64,000 nt of DNA. Source: Pseudomonas gregormendelii (GTDB lineage Bacteria > Pseudomonadota > Gammaproteobacteria > Pseudomonadales > Pseudomonadaceae). Positions 8,268 through 18,042 of this stretch are shown here, piece after piece (positions within the stretch are counted from its first letter, which is position 1; each line of letters starts with the position of its first letter). The position numbers were made by a program, and so were the translations under genes. Location of the stretch: positions 1 through 64,000 of the forward strand of contig NZ_JADEVO010000029.1 in NCBI RefSeq assembly GCF_017114825.1. The letters run 5' to 3'. The notes below the pieces were generated by a model that did no database searches, was not told the DNA's origin, and worked only from the letters and a program-made list of their open reading frames with translations.

Positions 8268-9200
8268 ATGGCTGGTGTAATGGATTCGGTAAACCAGCGC
8301 ACGCAACTGGTAGGGCAGAATCGCCTGGAGCTGTTGTTGTTCCGTCTCGACGGCCAGCAGCTCTATGGGATCAACGTATTCAAGGTTCGTGAGGTGCTGC
8401 AATGCCCCAAGCTGACCGTGATGCCCAAATCCAATCCTGTCGTGTGCGGTGTAGCGAGTATTCGGGGGGCAACCATTCCGATTCTCGATTTGGCGATGGC
8501 GACCGGTGCCGGTCGGCTGCTGGATCAAAGCAATCCCTTCGTGATCATCACGGAGTACAACACCAAGACCCAGGGGTTCCTGGTGCGCTCGGTGGAGCGA
8601 ATCGTCAACATGAACTGGGAGGAGATCCATCCGCCACCCAAGGGCACCGGCCGCGATCATTACCTGACGGCTGTGACCCGGGTCGACAATCAGTTGGTCG
8701 AAATCATCGACGTGGAGAAAGTGCTGGCGGAAGTGGCACCCACGCCGGAAGCGATTTCCGTTGGTGTGGTGGACGTCGAGACCCAGCACAAGGCCCTGTC
8801 TTTGCGGGTGCTGACGGTTGATGACTCGTCCGTGGCACGCAAGCAGGTATCGCGTTGTCTACAGACGGTCGGTGTGGAAGTCGTGGCGTTGAACGACGGT
8901 CGGCAGGCCCTGGATTACCTGCGCAAGCTGGTGGACGAAGGGAAGAAGCCGGAAGAAGAGTTTCTGATGATGATTTCCGACATCGAGATGCCGGAAATGG
9001 ACGGCTATACCCTGACCGCCGAGATCCGCAGCGACCCACGCATGCAAAAGCTTCATATCATCCTGCATACTTCGTTGTCGGGTGTGTTCAATCAGGCGAT
9101 GGTCAAGAAAGTCGGTGCCGATGACTTCCTGGCCAAATTCCGTCCTGATGACCTGGCATCCCGGGTAGTCGACCGGATCAAAGCAGCAGATATCAGCTAG
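8268..9200 (+). CDS. cheV: Chemotaxis coupling protein CheV (CheW-receiver fusion)
   Basis: A 310-aa protein with an N-terminal CheW-like domain (about 15-165; landmarks FRLDGQQLYGINVFKVREVL and GVASIRGATIPILDL) and a C-terminal receiver (about 180-305; LTVDDSSVARKQ, phosphoacceptor in SDIEMPEMDG, HTSLSG). CheV links chemoreceptors to the CheA kinase and adds a phosphorylation-dependent adaptation input. The start is ATG 8268, preceded by AGGGGG at about 8 nt. It is followed by cheR, as in other pseudomonads where the pair lies beside flgA. Confidence 0.93.
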   Translation: MAGVMDSVNQRTQLVGQNRLELLLFRLDGQQLYGINVFKVREVLQCPKLTVMPKSNPVVCGVASIRGATIPILDLAMATGAGRLLDQSNPFVIITEYNTKTQGFLVRSVERIVNMNWEEIHPPPKGTGRDHYLTAVTRVDNQLVEIIDVEKVLAEVAPTPEAISVGVVDVETQHKALSLRVLTVDDSSVARKQVSRCLQTVGVEVVALNDGRQALDYLRKLVDEGKKPEEEFLMMISDIEMPEMDGYTLTAEIRSDPRMQKLHIILHTSLSGVFNQAMVKKVGADDFLAKFRPDDLASRVVDRIKAADIS

Positions 9201-9246
9201 GGGCCTTTTGCTCCTGGCGATCAATACGAGTTAAGAGGCGGCACCA

Positions 9247-10074
9247 TTGTCTACGGGTAATTTGGATTTCGAACAGTTCCGGGTATTCCTGGAAAAAGCC
9301 TGTGGCATTTTGCTCGGTGAAAACAAGCAATACCTGGTGTCCAGCCGCCTCAACAAACTGATGGAGCAGCAAGGCATCAAGTCCCTGGGGGAGCTGGTCC
9401 AGCGCATCCAGACCCAACCGCGCAGTGGTCTGCGCGAGATGGTGGTCGATGCCATGACGACCAACGAAACCTTGTGGTTTCGTGACACTTATCCGTTTGA
9501 AGTGCTGAAGAACAAGGTGCTGCCGGAAGCGATCAAGGCCGCTCCTGGTCAGCGCCTGCGGATCTGGTCGGCTGCCTGTTCGTCGGGGCAGGAACCGTAC
9601 TCGTTGTCGATGTCGATCGATGAGTTCGAGCGGGTCAACCTGGGTCAGTTGAAGATGGGGGTGCAGATCGTTGCCACCGACCTTTCCGGCACCATGCTGA
9701 CCAACTGCAAGACGGGCGAATACGACAGCCTGGCCATCGGTCGCGGCCTGTCGCCGGAACGTTTGCAGCGCTATTTCGACCCGAAAGGGCCGGGGCGCTG
9801 GGCCATCAAGGCGCCGATCAAAAGCCGCGTGGAGTTTCGCTCGTTCAACCTGCTGGACAGCTACGCGGCGCTGGGCAAGTTCGACATCGTGTTCTGTCGC
9901 AATGTGCTGATCTACTTTTCCGCTGAGGTGAAGAAGGACATTCTGCTGCGGATCCACAGTACGTTGAAACCGGGTGGGTATTTGTTCCTGGGCGCTTCCG
10001 AGGCACTCAATGGTTTGCCGGATCACTACCAGATGGTTCAGTGCAGCCCGGGGATTATTTACCAGGCGAAGTGA
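9247..10074 (+). CDS. cheR: Chemotaxis protein methyltransferase CheR
   Basis: The 275-aa product has the CheR layout: a small helical N-terminal domain and a SAM-dependent methyltransferase domain with RIWSAACSSGQEPYSLSM (SAM site), IVATDLSGTML and FDIVFCRNVLIYF. It methylates glutamates on chemoreceptors. The start is TTG 9247, supported by AAGAGG at 9 nt and by no nearby in-frame ATG. It lies 46 bp after cheV and is probably cotranscribed. The stop codon falls inside the arm of the very long terminator hairpin that follows. Confidence 0.93.
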   Translation: MSTGNLDFEQFRVFLEKACGILLGENKQYLVSSRLNKLMEQQGIKSLGELVQRIQTQPRSGLREMVVDAMTTNETLWFRDTYPFEVLKNKVLPEAIKAAPGQRLRIWSAACSSGQEPYSLSMSIDEFERVNLGQLKMGVQIVATDLSGTMLTNCKTGEYDSLAIGRGLSPERLQRYFDPKGPGRWAIKAPIKSRVEFRSFNLLDSYAALGKFDIVFCRNVLIYFSAEVKKDILLRIHSTLKPGGYLFLGASEALNGLPDHYQMVQCSPGIIYQAK

Positions 10075-10143
10075 TGCAAAGCGGCAGGCATAAAAAAGGG
10101 AGTCCCCAAGGACTCCCTTTTTTTATGCCTGCCGCTTTGCATC
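10072..10143. terminator. Very long terminator hairpin after cheR
   Basis: The two arms, about 35 bp each, are almost perfectly complementary around a CCAA loop, with one unpaired base in the A6/T7 tract. The core is a standard terminator (GGGAGTCC/GGACTCCC plus T7), but pairing continues outwards through ATGCCTGCCGCTTTGCATCAC and includes the cheR stop codon. Such length is far beyond a normal terminator. Confidence 0.85.
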
Positions 10144-10145
10144 AC

Positions 10146-10300
10146 GTAGGAGCTGCCGAAGGCTGCGATCTTTTGATCCTGTTTTTAGAGCGAGATCAAA
10201 AGACCGCTTTGCATCCCGTAGGAGCTGCCGAAGGCTGCGATCTTTTGATCCTGTTTTTTCAGATCAAGATCAAAAGATCGCAGCCTTCGGCAGCTCCTAC
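10146..10300. repeat. Cluster of three REP elements (family A), two in tandem
   Basis: Three copies of a ~29-bp unit beginning GTAGGAGCTGCCGAAGG and ending in GCGATCTTTT occur at 10146-10174 (+), 10218-10246 (+) and 10272-10300 (-). The first two belong to a 72-bp direct duplication that also copies GCTTTGCATC from the end of the preceding hairpin. The inverted third copy makes a BIME-like arrangement. These are pseudomonad repetitive extragenic palindromes, not CRISPR: there is no regular spacer set. Confidence 0.85.
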
Positions 10301-10326
10301 AGGAGATGTCTAACTGGAACAAGCGG

Positions 10327-10368
10327 CAGAAAAGCGGCAGGCAGCGGAAACCCGTTGCCGCTTTTCTG
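10327..10368. repeat. 13-bp inverted repeat between REP cluster and flgB
   Basis: CAGAAAAGCGGCA (10327-10339) is exactly complementary to TGCCGCTTTTCTG (10356-10368). It shares GCGGCAG with the cheR hairpin, so it may be a decayed relative or a further terminator. No T-run follows directly. Confidence 0.55.
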
Positions 10369-10397
10369 TCGTTGCCGCCGGGGCCCGTGCCCGCAAA

Positions 10398-10420
10398 GCC
10401 CCGGTTTACGGGGTTTTTTC
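10398..10420 (+). terminator. Short terminator just upstream of the flgB promoter
   Basis: CCCCG-N5-CGGGG followed by T6. It ends 4 bp before the sigma-54 element of flgB and would shield flgBCDE from upstream read-through. Confidence 0.6.
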
Positions 10421-10423
10421 AAT

Positions 10424-10439
10424 TGGCACGCAGCTTGCT
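10424..10439 (+). promoter_or_regulatory. Sigma-54 promoter of flgBCDE
   Basis: TGGCACG-N4-TTGCT is a perfect match to the RpoN -24/-12 consensus, 44 bp before the flgB ATG. Class II and III flagellar operons in pseudomonads are RpoN-dependent and activated by FleQ or FleR. Confidence 0.92.
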
Positions 10440-10482
10440 ATGTCCATCCTACGAAAATCCGGTCACCCGAAGGTTTCCCGAC

Positions 10483-10890
10483 ATGAGCATCAGCTTCGAT
10501 AAAGCGCTCGGTATCCACGAACAGGCGTTGAACTTCCGCGCCCAGCGTGCCGAAGTCCTGGCCAACAACATCGCCAACGCCGACACCCCGAACTACAAGG
10601 CGCGGGACCTGGACTTCTCCAAAGTGCTCGCCGAGCAGAGCGAGAAAACCAAGGGCGGCGGATTTGCGCTGAACATGACCAACAGCCGGCATATCGAGGC
10701 CCAAGGCCTGGGCAGCGGCGACGAGTCGCTGTTGTACCGCACGCCGATGCAGCCATCGATTGACCAGAACACCGTGGACGCCCAGCTCGAACAGTCGAAC
10801 TACGCGCAGAACTCGGTCAACTTCCAGGCCAGTTTCACCCTGCTCAATAGCAAATTCAAAGGGCTGATTTCAGCCTTGCGAGGAGAATAA
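10483..10890 (+). CDS. flgB: Flagellar proximal rod protein FlgB
   Basis: This 135-aa rod protein carries the axial family motif LANNIANADTPNYKARDLDF near residues 27-46 and the C-terminal coiled region NSVNFQASFTLLNSKFKGL. FlgB is the first rod component of the periplasmic axle. I start at ATG 10483, giving the family length; the upstream in-frame stretch to 10306 covers repeats and the promoter and is not coding. It is first in flgBCDE, with flgC 3 bp downstream. Confidence 0.95.
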   Translation: MSISFDKALGIHEQALNFRAQRAEVLANNIANADTPNYKARDLDFSKVLAEQSEKTKGGGFALNMTNSRHIEAQGLGSGDESLLYRTPMQPSIDQNTVDAQLEQSNYAQNSVNFQASFTLLNSKFKGLISALRGE

Positions 10891-10893
10891 ATC

Positions 10894-11337
10894 ATGTCCC
10901 TGTCCAGTGTTTTCAACATTGCCGGTAGCGGCATGAGTGCCCAGACCACTCGCCTGAACACCGTCGCCAGTAACATCGCCAACGCCGAGACCGTGTCGTC
11001 CAGCCTGGACCAGACCTACCGCGCACGGCACCCGGTATTCGCCACCATGTTCCAGGGTGCGCAGAGCGGCGGCAGCGATTCATTGTTCCAGAACCAGGAC
11101 GGGGCCGGTCAGGGCGTGCAGGTGCTGGGCGTGGTCGAGGACCAGAGCAATCTGGAAGCCCGCTACGAACCCAACCATCCGTCTGCTGACGCCAAGGGCT
11201 ACGTCTACTACCCGAACGTCAACGTGGTGGAGGAAATGGCCGACATGATTTCCGCGAGTCGTTCGTTCCAGACCAACGCCGAAATGATGAACACCGCCAA
11301 AACCATGATGCAGAAGGTCCTGACGCTCGGTCAGTGA
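10894..11337 (+). CDS. flgC: Flagellar proximal rod protein FlgC
   Basis: A 147-aa rod protein with the N-terminal axial motif NTVASNIANAETV, the central PNVNVVEEMADMISASRSF segment and a C-terminal helix ending KTMMQKVLTLGQ. It is the second subunit of the proximal rod. The gene follows flgB directly with a GAGGAG ribosome site inside the gap and flgB end, consistent with one transcript. Confidence 0.95.
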   Translation: MSLSSVFNIAGSGMSAQTTRLNTVASNIANAETVSSSLDQTYRARHPVFATMFQGAQSGGSDSLFQNQDGAGQGVQVLGVVEDQSNLEARYEPNHPSADAKGYVYYPNVNVVEEMADMISASRSFQTNAEMMNTAKTMMQKVLTLGQ

Positions 11338-11352
11338 TAAGGGGCAACTCAG

Positions 11353-12078
11353 ATGAGTGTTACCGATACGACAAGCAGCTTGAGCCTCAACGACATTCTG
11401 GCCAACTCCTCCGTCAAGAACACCTCCACCACCAGTGATGGCCTGGCTTCGGCCACCGGCAGTGCCGCCGGCAAGAAGGCCCTGGGCAAAGATGCGTTCC
11501 TGCAATTGCTGGTCACCCAGCTGAAGAACCAGAACCCGCTCGAGCCTCAGGACAACGGCGAGTTCGTCGCTCAGTTGGCGCAGTTTAGCAGCCTGGAAGG
11601 CATCACTACGCTTAACGACACCGTGAGTGGCATTGCCGGCAACTACAACTCGTCCCAGGCGCTGCAGGCCTCGTCGCTGGTGGGTCGTTCGGTGATTGCC
11701 CCGGGCGACAAGGCCGTGGTTGATACCTCCAAGAGCATGACGGGCACCGTGGCCATTCCGACGTCCGTGCCGGCCGCCACGCTGAAGATTACCGATAAGG
11801 ACGGCACGGTCGTGCGCACCATCGACATGGGCAGCCAGGTAGCCGGCAACGCGAGCTTCATCTGGGACGGCAAGGACAACGCCGGCAAGACGGTCGAATC
11901 GGGTACTTACACTTTTGCAGCATCAGCCACCATCGACAGTCAGGCGGTTTCCCTGGTCACCAACCTGCCGGCCACCGTCAACAGCGTGACCATCAGCCAG
12001 ACCGGTGGCGAGTTGATGCTCAACCTGGCGGGCCTGGGCAGCATCGCCCTGTCCAAAGTACAAACTATTGGTATGTAA
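11353..12078 (+). CDS. flgD: Flagellar hook assembly protein FlgD
   Basis: A 241-aa hook-cap protein. It has a conserved N-terminal export and capping region with LGKDAFLQLLVTQLKNQNPLEP (about residues 46-70, a FlgD hallmark), then a FlgD Ig-like and Tudor-like C-terminal part (IWDGKDNAGKTVESGTYTF). FlgD caps the growing hook and is discarded later. It sits between flgC and flgE in the standard order. Confidence 0.95.
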   Translation: MSVTDTTSSLSLNDILANSSVKNTSTTSDGLASATGSAAGKKALGKDAFLQLLVTQLKNQNPLEPQDNGEFVAQLAQFSSLEGITTLNDTVSGIAGNYNSSQALQASSLVGRSVIAPGDKAVVDTSKSMTGTVAIPTSVPAATLKITDKDGTVVRTIDMGSQVAGNASFIWDGKDNAGKTVESGTYTFAASATIDSQAVSLVTNLPATVNSVTISQTGGELMLNLAGLGSIALSKVQTIGM

Positions 12079-12109
12079 AGCCGACTAACCCGGCATAAAG
12101 GAGTGAACC

Positions 12110-13432
12110 ATGTCTTTCAATATCGGCCTTAGCGGTCTCTTTGCAGCCAACAAACAACTGGACGTCACCGGCAACAACATCGCCAACGTCGCGACCACAG
12201 GTTTCAAGTCGTCCCGTGCGGAATTCGAAGATGTCTACTCGGCGAGCAAGCTGGGTTCCGGAAGCAAGACCGTAGGCAGCGGTGTACGCCTGGCCAACGT
12301 GTCGCAGCAATTCACCCAGGGTGATATCACCAACACCGGCAACGTGCTGGACATGGGCATCAACGGCTCCGGTTTCTTCGTGTTGAACGACAGCGGTTCG
12401 CTGTCCTACACCCGCGCCGGCACGTTCAAGGTCGACAGCGAAGGCTACGTTACCAACACCGACGGCACTGCGCGCCTGCAGGGCTATGGCGTGGATGCCA
12501 ATGGCAAGATCCAGAACGGTATGTTGACTGATCTGCGCATCGACACGTCCAACCTGGCGCCGAAGACCACCGACGCGATCTCGTCCACGATCAACCTGAA
12601 CTCCACGGACAAGGTGATCGACCAAACGATTGCCACGAACAAGTTCGACCCGACCAAGGCCGAAACCTACAGCAAGAAATTCAACACGCCGATTTACGAC
12701 AGCCAGGGCAATTCCCACGTCATGGAGCAATTCATGGTCAAGACCGGTCCGAACACGTGGGACAACTACACCCTGATCGATGGCCGCAACATGGACGGCA
12801 GCCTGTCCACTCCGCAGCCCTCGACGCTGAGTTTCGACTCTGCCGGCAAGCTGACCCAAATCAGCACGCCCGTGACTCCGCCGACCACACCGCCAACCTC
12901 GACCCTCGGCAATGATCTGAAGGTGACCAACTGGGTGCCGGGCACCGTCACCGACGGCGTCTGGACGGCCAACGGCGCAGCCGCCAACCCTGATGGCATG
13001 ACTATCGCCATGGGCAATACCACGCAGTACAACGCCGACACTGCGCGTTCAATTCCAGTGCAGAACGGTTATGCCACCGGCCAGATCACCAACCTGACCA
13101 TCGACGGCAGCGGCGTATTGCTGGCCAACTTCAGCAACTACCAGACCAAGCCGATCGGTCAGATTTCTCTGGCGAGCTTCACCAACGAACAAGGCTTGCA
13201 AGCGGTAGGTGGCACCAGCTGGAAAGAGACCTACTCGTCGGGTATCGCGGGCTACGATTCGCCGGACACCGGCAGTCTGGGCACGATCCGCTCCAACTCG
13301 CTGGAAGAGTCCAACGTCAACGTGACCAACGAGCTGGTCGACCTGATCAAGGCGCAGAGCAACTATCAGGCGAACGCGAAGACCATCTCGACCCAGAGCA
13401 CTTTGATGCAGACCATTATTCAGATGACTTGA
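12110..13432 (+). CDS. flgE: Flagellar hook protein FlgE
   Basis: The 440-aa hook subunit has the N-terminal axial motif LDVTGNNIANVATTGFKSSRAEF, the FlaE-type central domain and the C-terminal axial segment SNVNVTNELVDLIKAQSNYQANAKTI. The stretch around residues 255-265 is Pro/Thr-rich (TPVTPPTTPPTST), in the surface-exposed variable domain where hook proteins differ between strains. A strong GGAG ribosome site precedes ATG 12110. The operon ends here with a terminator; flgF and later rod and ring genes are not in the window. Confidence 0.95.
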   Translation: MSFNIGLSGLFAANKQLDVTGNNIANVATTGFKSSRAEFEDVYSASKLGSGSKTVGSGVRLANVSQQFTQGDITNTGNVLDMGINGSGFFVLNDSGSLSYTRAGTFKVDSEGYVTNTDGTARLQGYGVDANGKIQNGMLTDLRIDTSNLAPKTTDAISSTINLNSTDKVIDQTIATNKFDPTKAETYSKKFNTPIYDSQGNSHVMEQFMVKTGPNTWDNYTLIDGRNMDGSLSTPQPSTLSFDSAGKLTQISTPVTPPTTPPTSTLGNDLKVTNWVPGTVTDGVWTANGAAANPDGMTIAMGNTTQYNADTARSIPVQNGYATGQITNLTIDGSGVLLANFSNYQTKPIGQISLASFTNEQGLQAVGGTSWKETYSSGIAGYDSPDTGSLGTIRSNSLEESNVNVTNELVDLIKAQSNYQANAKTISTQSTLMQTIIQMT

Positions 13433-13452
13433 TGGTGCAGTGCTGGACAGGA

Positions 13453-13478
13453 GCCCCTCTCTATAGAGGGGCTTTTTT
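13453..13478 (+). terminator. Terminator of flgBCDE
   Basis: GCCCCTCT-CTAT-AGAGGGGC followed by T6, starting 20 bp after the flgE stop. Confidence 0.92.
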
Positions 13479-13504
13479 GTTGTGGGTGGCAGGTGTGGGT
13501 CAAG

Positions 13505-13603
13505 GGATCGCAGCCTCGTTGCACTCGACAGCTCCTACAGAGTTTCTGCGTGAATCGCATTTCAATGTAGGAGCTGCCGAGTGCAACGAGGCTGCGATCT
13601 TTT
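13505..13603. repeat. Inverted REP pair (family A variant)
   Basis: Two opposed ~35-bp units (13506-13538 and 13567-13603) share the GTAGGAGCT and GCGATC ends of family A but carry GCCGAGTGCAACGAGGC as the central stem in place of GCCGAAGGC. Between them are 28 bp of unrelated sequence. Confidence 0.85.
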
Positions 13604-13616
13604 AAGCATTTACACG

Positions 13617-13661
13617 AGGCAAAAGAAAACCCCCGGCAATCCAGAGGACTGATCGGGGGTT
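13617..13661 (-). terminator. Terminator of nrdA
   Basis: On the minus strand AACCCCCG and CGGGGGTT form a stem followed by TTCTTTTG, 36 bp after the nrdA stop. It means nrdA is not transcribed into a following gene. Confidence 0.82.
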
Positions 13662-13697
13662 CTCAGGTAAGCGCTTTTCAGCGCTTACGGGCTCAGC

Positions 13698-16592
<2,895 letters not shown>

Positions 16593-16953
16593 GGGGGGTT
16601 GTCTCCACATTCTCTATGTTTGTTTGGGCACCATCACGGTGCCCACCGTTCTGTCCTGAAGCACTACAACCGGCGAGCCGCCGGGCATACAACTTCGGGA
16701 CAGATCAGGAAGGGGCTATTGGGGCGCCGCTTCCATGCCGAAGTCTTGGGTCCAGGCCTTGAACCTGGATCCGCATTCCATTTGGGTGACAGTTGACGAC
16801 TGCAACACCCGTACCGCTTTTGCCGATTTCGGCCCAAAAACAGTAGCCATCCGCTTGCACGGTCTGGTCTTTCATAAATACGTAAAAATCAACCAGACAG
16901 AGGCGATTAAAGCGCTTGAATTTGATATCCGGTTTGTGTTTGGTTTTTTCTGC

Positions 16954-16980
16954 AAAACCCTACATGTAGGGTTTTTTTTC
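16954..16980 (+). terminator. Palindrome with T-run upstream of nrdA (terminator-like)
   Basis: An 11-bp-per-arm perfect palindrome (core CCCTACATGTAGGG) is followed by a T8 run on the plus strand and by only four Ts on the minus strand. It is a strong terminator for plus-strand RNA, but no plus-strand gene precedes it. It may end a small RNA made divergently from nrdA, or lie in the nrdA leader. Confidence 0.55.
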
Positions 16981-17026
16981 TGTCGGGCTACAAGATAGTG
17001 CGTTTTGGAGGGTGTTGCAACGTACT

Positions 17027-17050
17027 ACCTGTGGATAAACCTGTGCGTAT
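17027..17050. promoter_or_regulatory. DnaA box (TTATCCACA, minus strand) with a weaker tandem copy
   Basis: TGTGGATAA at 17030-17038 is a perfect DnaA box read from the other strand. A 12-bp-period repeat gives ACCTGTGGATA followed by ACCTGTGCGTA, the second being a diverged copy. DnaA boxes in the nrdA promoter are known in E. coli; here they lie about 440 bp from the nrdA start. Confidence 0.55.
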
Positions 17051-17204
17051 ATTGTGCGTGAAACCTGGAACGCGCCCGTAGCCCGCGACCCTGCTGGATC
17101 AGACCGTTTGTCACGGTTTTTTGCCGGTCGAAAACAGCCGGGTGGTTTTTTAAGGGCGCGAACCCTACCACAAAAAATGGTCATATCCGAACGCATTTGC
17201 CAGC

Positions 17205-17233
17205 TTGTGTTCTCGGTGGCCGCCGTTTATACA
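17205..17233 (+). promoter_or_regulatory. Candidate sigma-70 promoter for the RstA-like regulator gene
   Basis: TTGTGT and TATACA are separated by 17 bp. The -10 box lies inside an imperfect dyad GCCG-N10-CGGC (17222-17239), a possible operator. The leader to the GTG start would be about 90 nt. Confidence 0.45.
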
Positions 17234-17328
17234 ATCGGCCTGTACACACGCATTATTTTCCTCCCTATTCATTACAAAAAGACGGGGGGAGCCTTCCTTT
17301 ATGAGCGTTTCGGCAAGCAGAGGTCACC

Positions 17329-18042
17329 GTGGAGCAAGAAGCCTGGCAGGTATTGATTGTGGAGGACGATCAGCGTCTGGCCGAACTGACCCGCGATTAC
17401 CTGGAAGCCAACGGCCTGCGCGTTTCGATCGAGGGCGATGGCGCCCTGGCCGCAGCGCGGATCCTCAAGGAACAGCCTGACCTGGTGATTCTCGACTTGA
17501 TGCTTCCCGGCGAGGACGGCTTGAGCATCTGTCGCAAGGTCCGCGACCGCTACGACGGGCCGATCCTGATGCTGACCGCCCGCACCGACGACACCGATCA
17601 GATTCTGGGCCTCGATCTGGGGGCTGATGACTATGTGTGCAAACCGGTCCGTCCGCGGCTGCTGTTGGCGCGTATCCAGGCGTTGTTGCGCCGCAGCGAA
17701 GGGCCGGAAGTGGCCCCGGAAAAACAACGCCGCCTGCAATTCGGTCCGCTGGTGGTGGACAACGCATTGCGCGAAGCCTGGCTGCGTGATGTCAGCATCG
17801 AACTGACCAGCGCCGAATTCGATCTGCTGTGGCTGCTGGTGGACAACGCCGGGCGCATTCTGTCCCGGGAAGAGATCTTCACCGCACTGCGCGGCATCGG
17901 CTATGACGGCCAGGACCGCTCCATCGACGTGCGCATCTCGCGTATCCGCCCGAAAATCGGCGACGACCCGGACCACCCGCGATTGATCAAAACCATCCGT
18001 AGCAAGGGTTATCTGTTCGTTCCGGAAGCCTGCACCCTGTGA
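17329..18042 (+). CDS. OmpR-family response regulator, RstA-like
   Basis: This 237-aa regulator has a receiver (residues 8-120; acidic pair E12-D13, phosphoacceptor D56 in ILDLMLPGEDG, Lys in YVCKPVRP) and an OmpR-type winged helix (about 140-235; SREEIFTALRGIGYDGQDRSIDVRISRIRPKI). Start GTG 17329 is chosen because AGAGG lies 5 nt upstream and the reading frame opens into the receiver. It overlaps the next kinase gene by 4 bp. By position beside nrdA it looks like the PA1157 regulator of P. aeruginosa, whose signal I do not know; the family also includes RstA and BfmR. Confidence 0.85.
   Translation: MEQEAWQVLIVEDDQRLAELTRDYLEANGLRVSIEGDGALAAARILKEQPDLVILDLMLPGEDGLSICRKVRDRYDGPILMLTARTDDTDQILGLDLGADDYVCKPVRPRLLLARIQALLRRSEGPEVAPEKQRRLQFGPLVVDNALREAWLRDVSIELTSAEFDLLWLLVDNAGRILSREEIFTALRGIGYDGQDRSIDVRISRIRPKIGDDPDHPRLIKTIRSKGYLFVPEACTL

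Larger units (their letters stand above)
16593..17328. other. 736-bp divergent gap: nrdA leader region, no gene seen
   Basis: No convincing coding sequence was found. The ~200 bp next to nrdA have stem-forming segments (GGGCACC/GGTGCCC at 16627-16645; TCCAGG/CCTGGA near 16750-16770) that would lie in its mRNA leader. An AT-richer stretch covers 16850-16960, a perfect palindrome with a T-run lies at 16954-16980, and DnaA-type boxes lie at 17027-17050. The right end holds the promoter of the two-component genes. The nrdA promoter itself could not be placed. Confidence 0.6.

Noticed and set aside
10146..10300. Possible CRISPR array
   Set aside because: Only three units, two direct and one inverted, with palindromic sequence found elsewhere in the window; these are REPs and no cas genes are present.
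10306..10482. N-terminal extension of FlgB
   Set aside because: It covers a hairpin, a terminator and the sigma-54 promoter; the family starts at MSISF.
16735..16998. 87-codon open frame in the nrdA gap
   Set aside because: No ribosome site, no domain, runs through the terminator-like palindrome.
16593..17328. NrdR boxes upstream of nrdA
   Set aside because: Segments such as GTATATTGTG near 17047 and ACAAGATAGTG near 16990 look partly similar but do not form a pair with the expected ~31-bp spacing.
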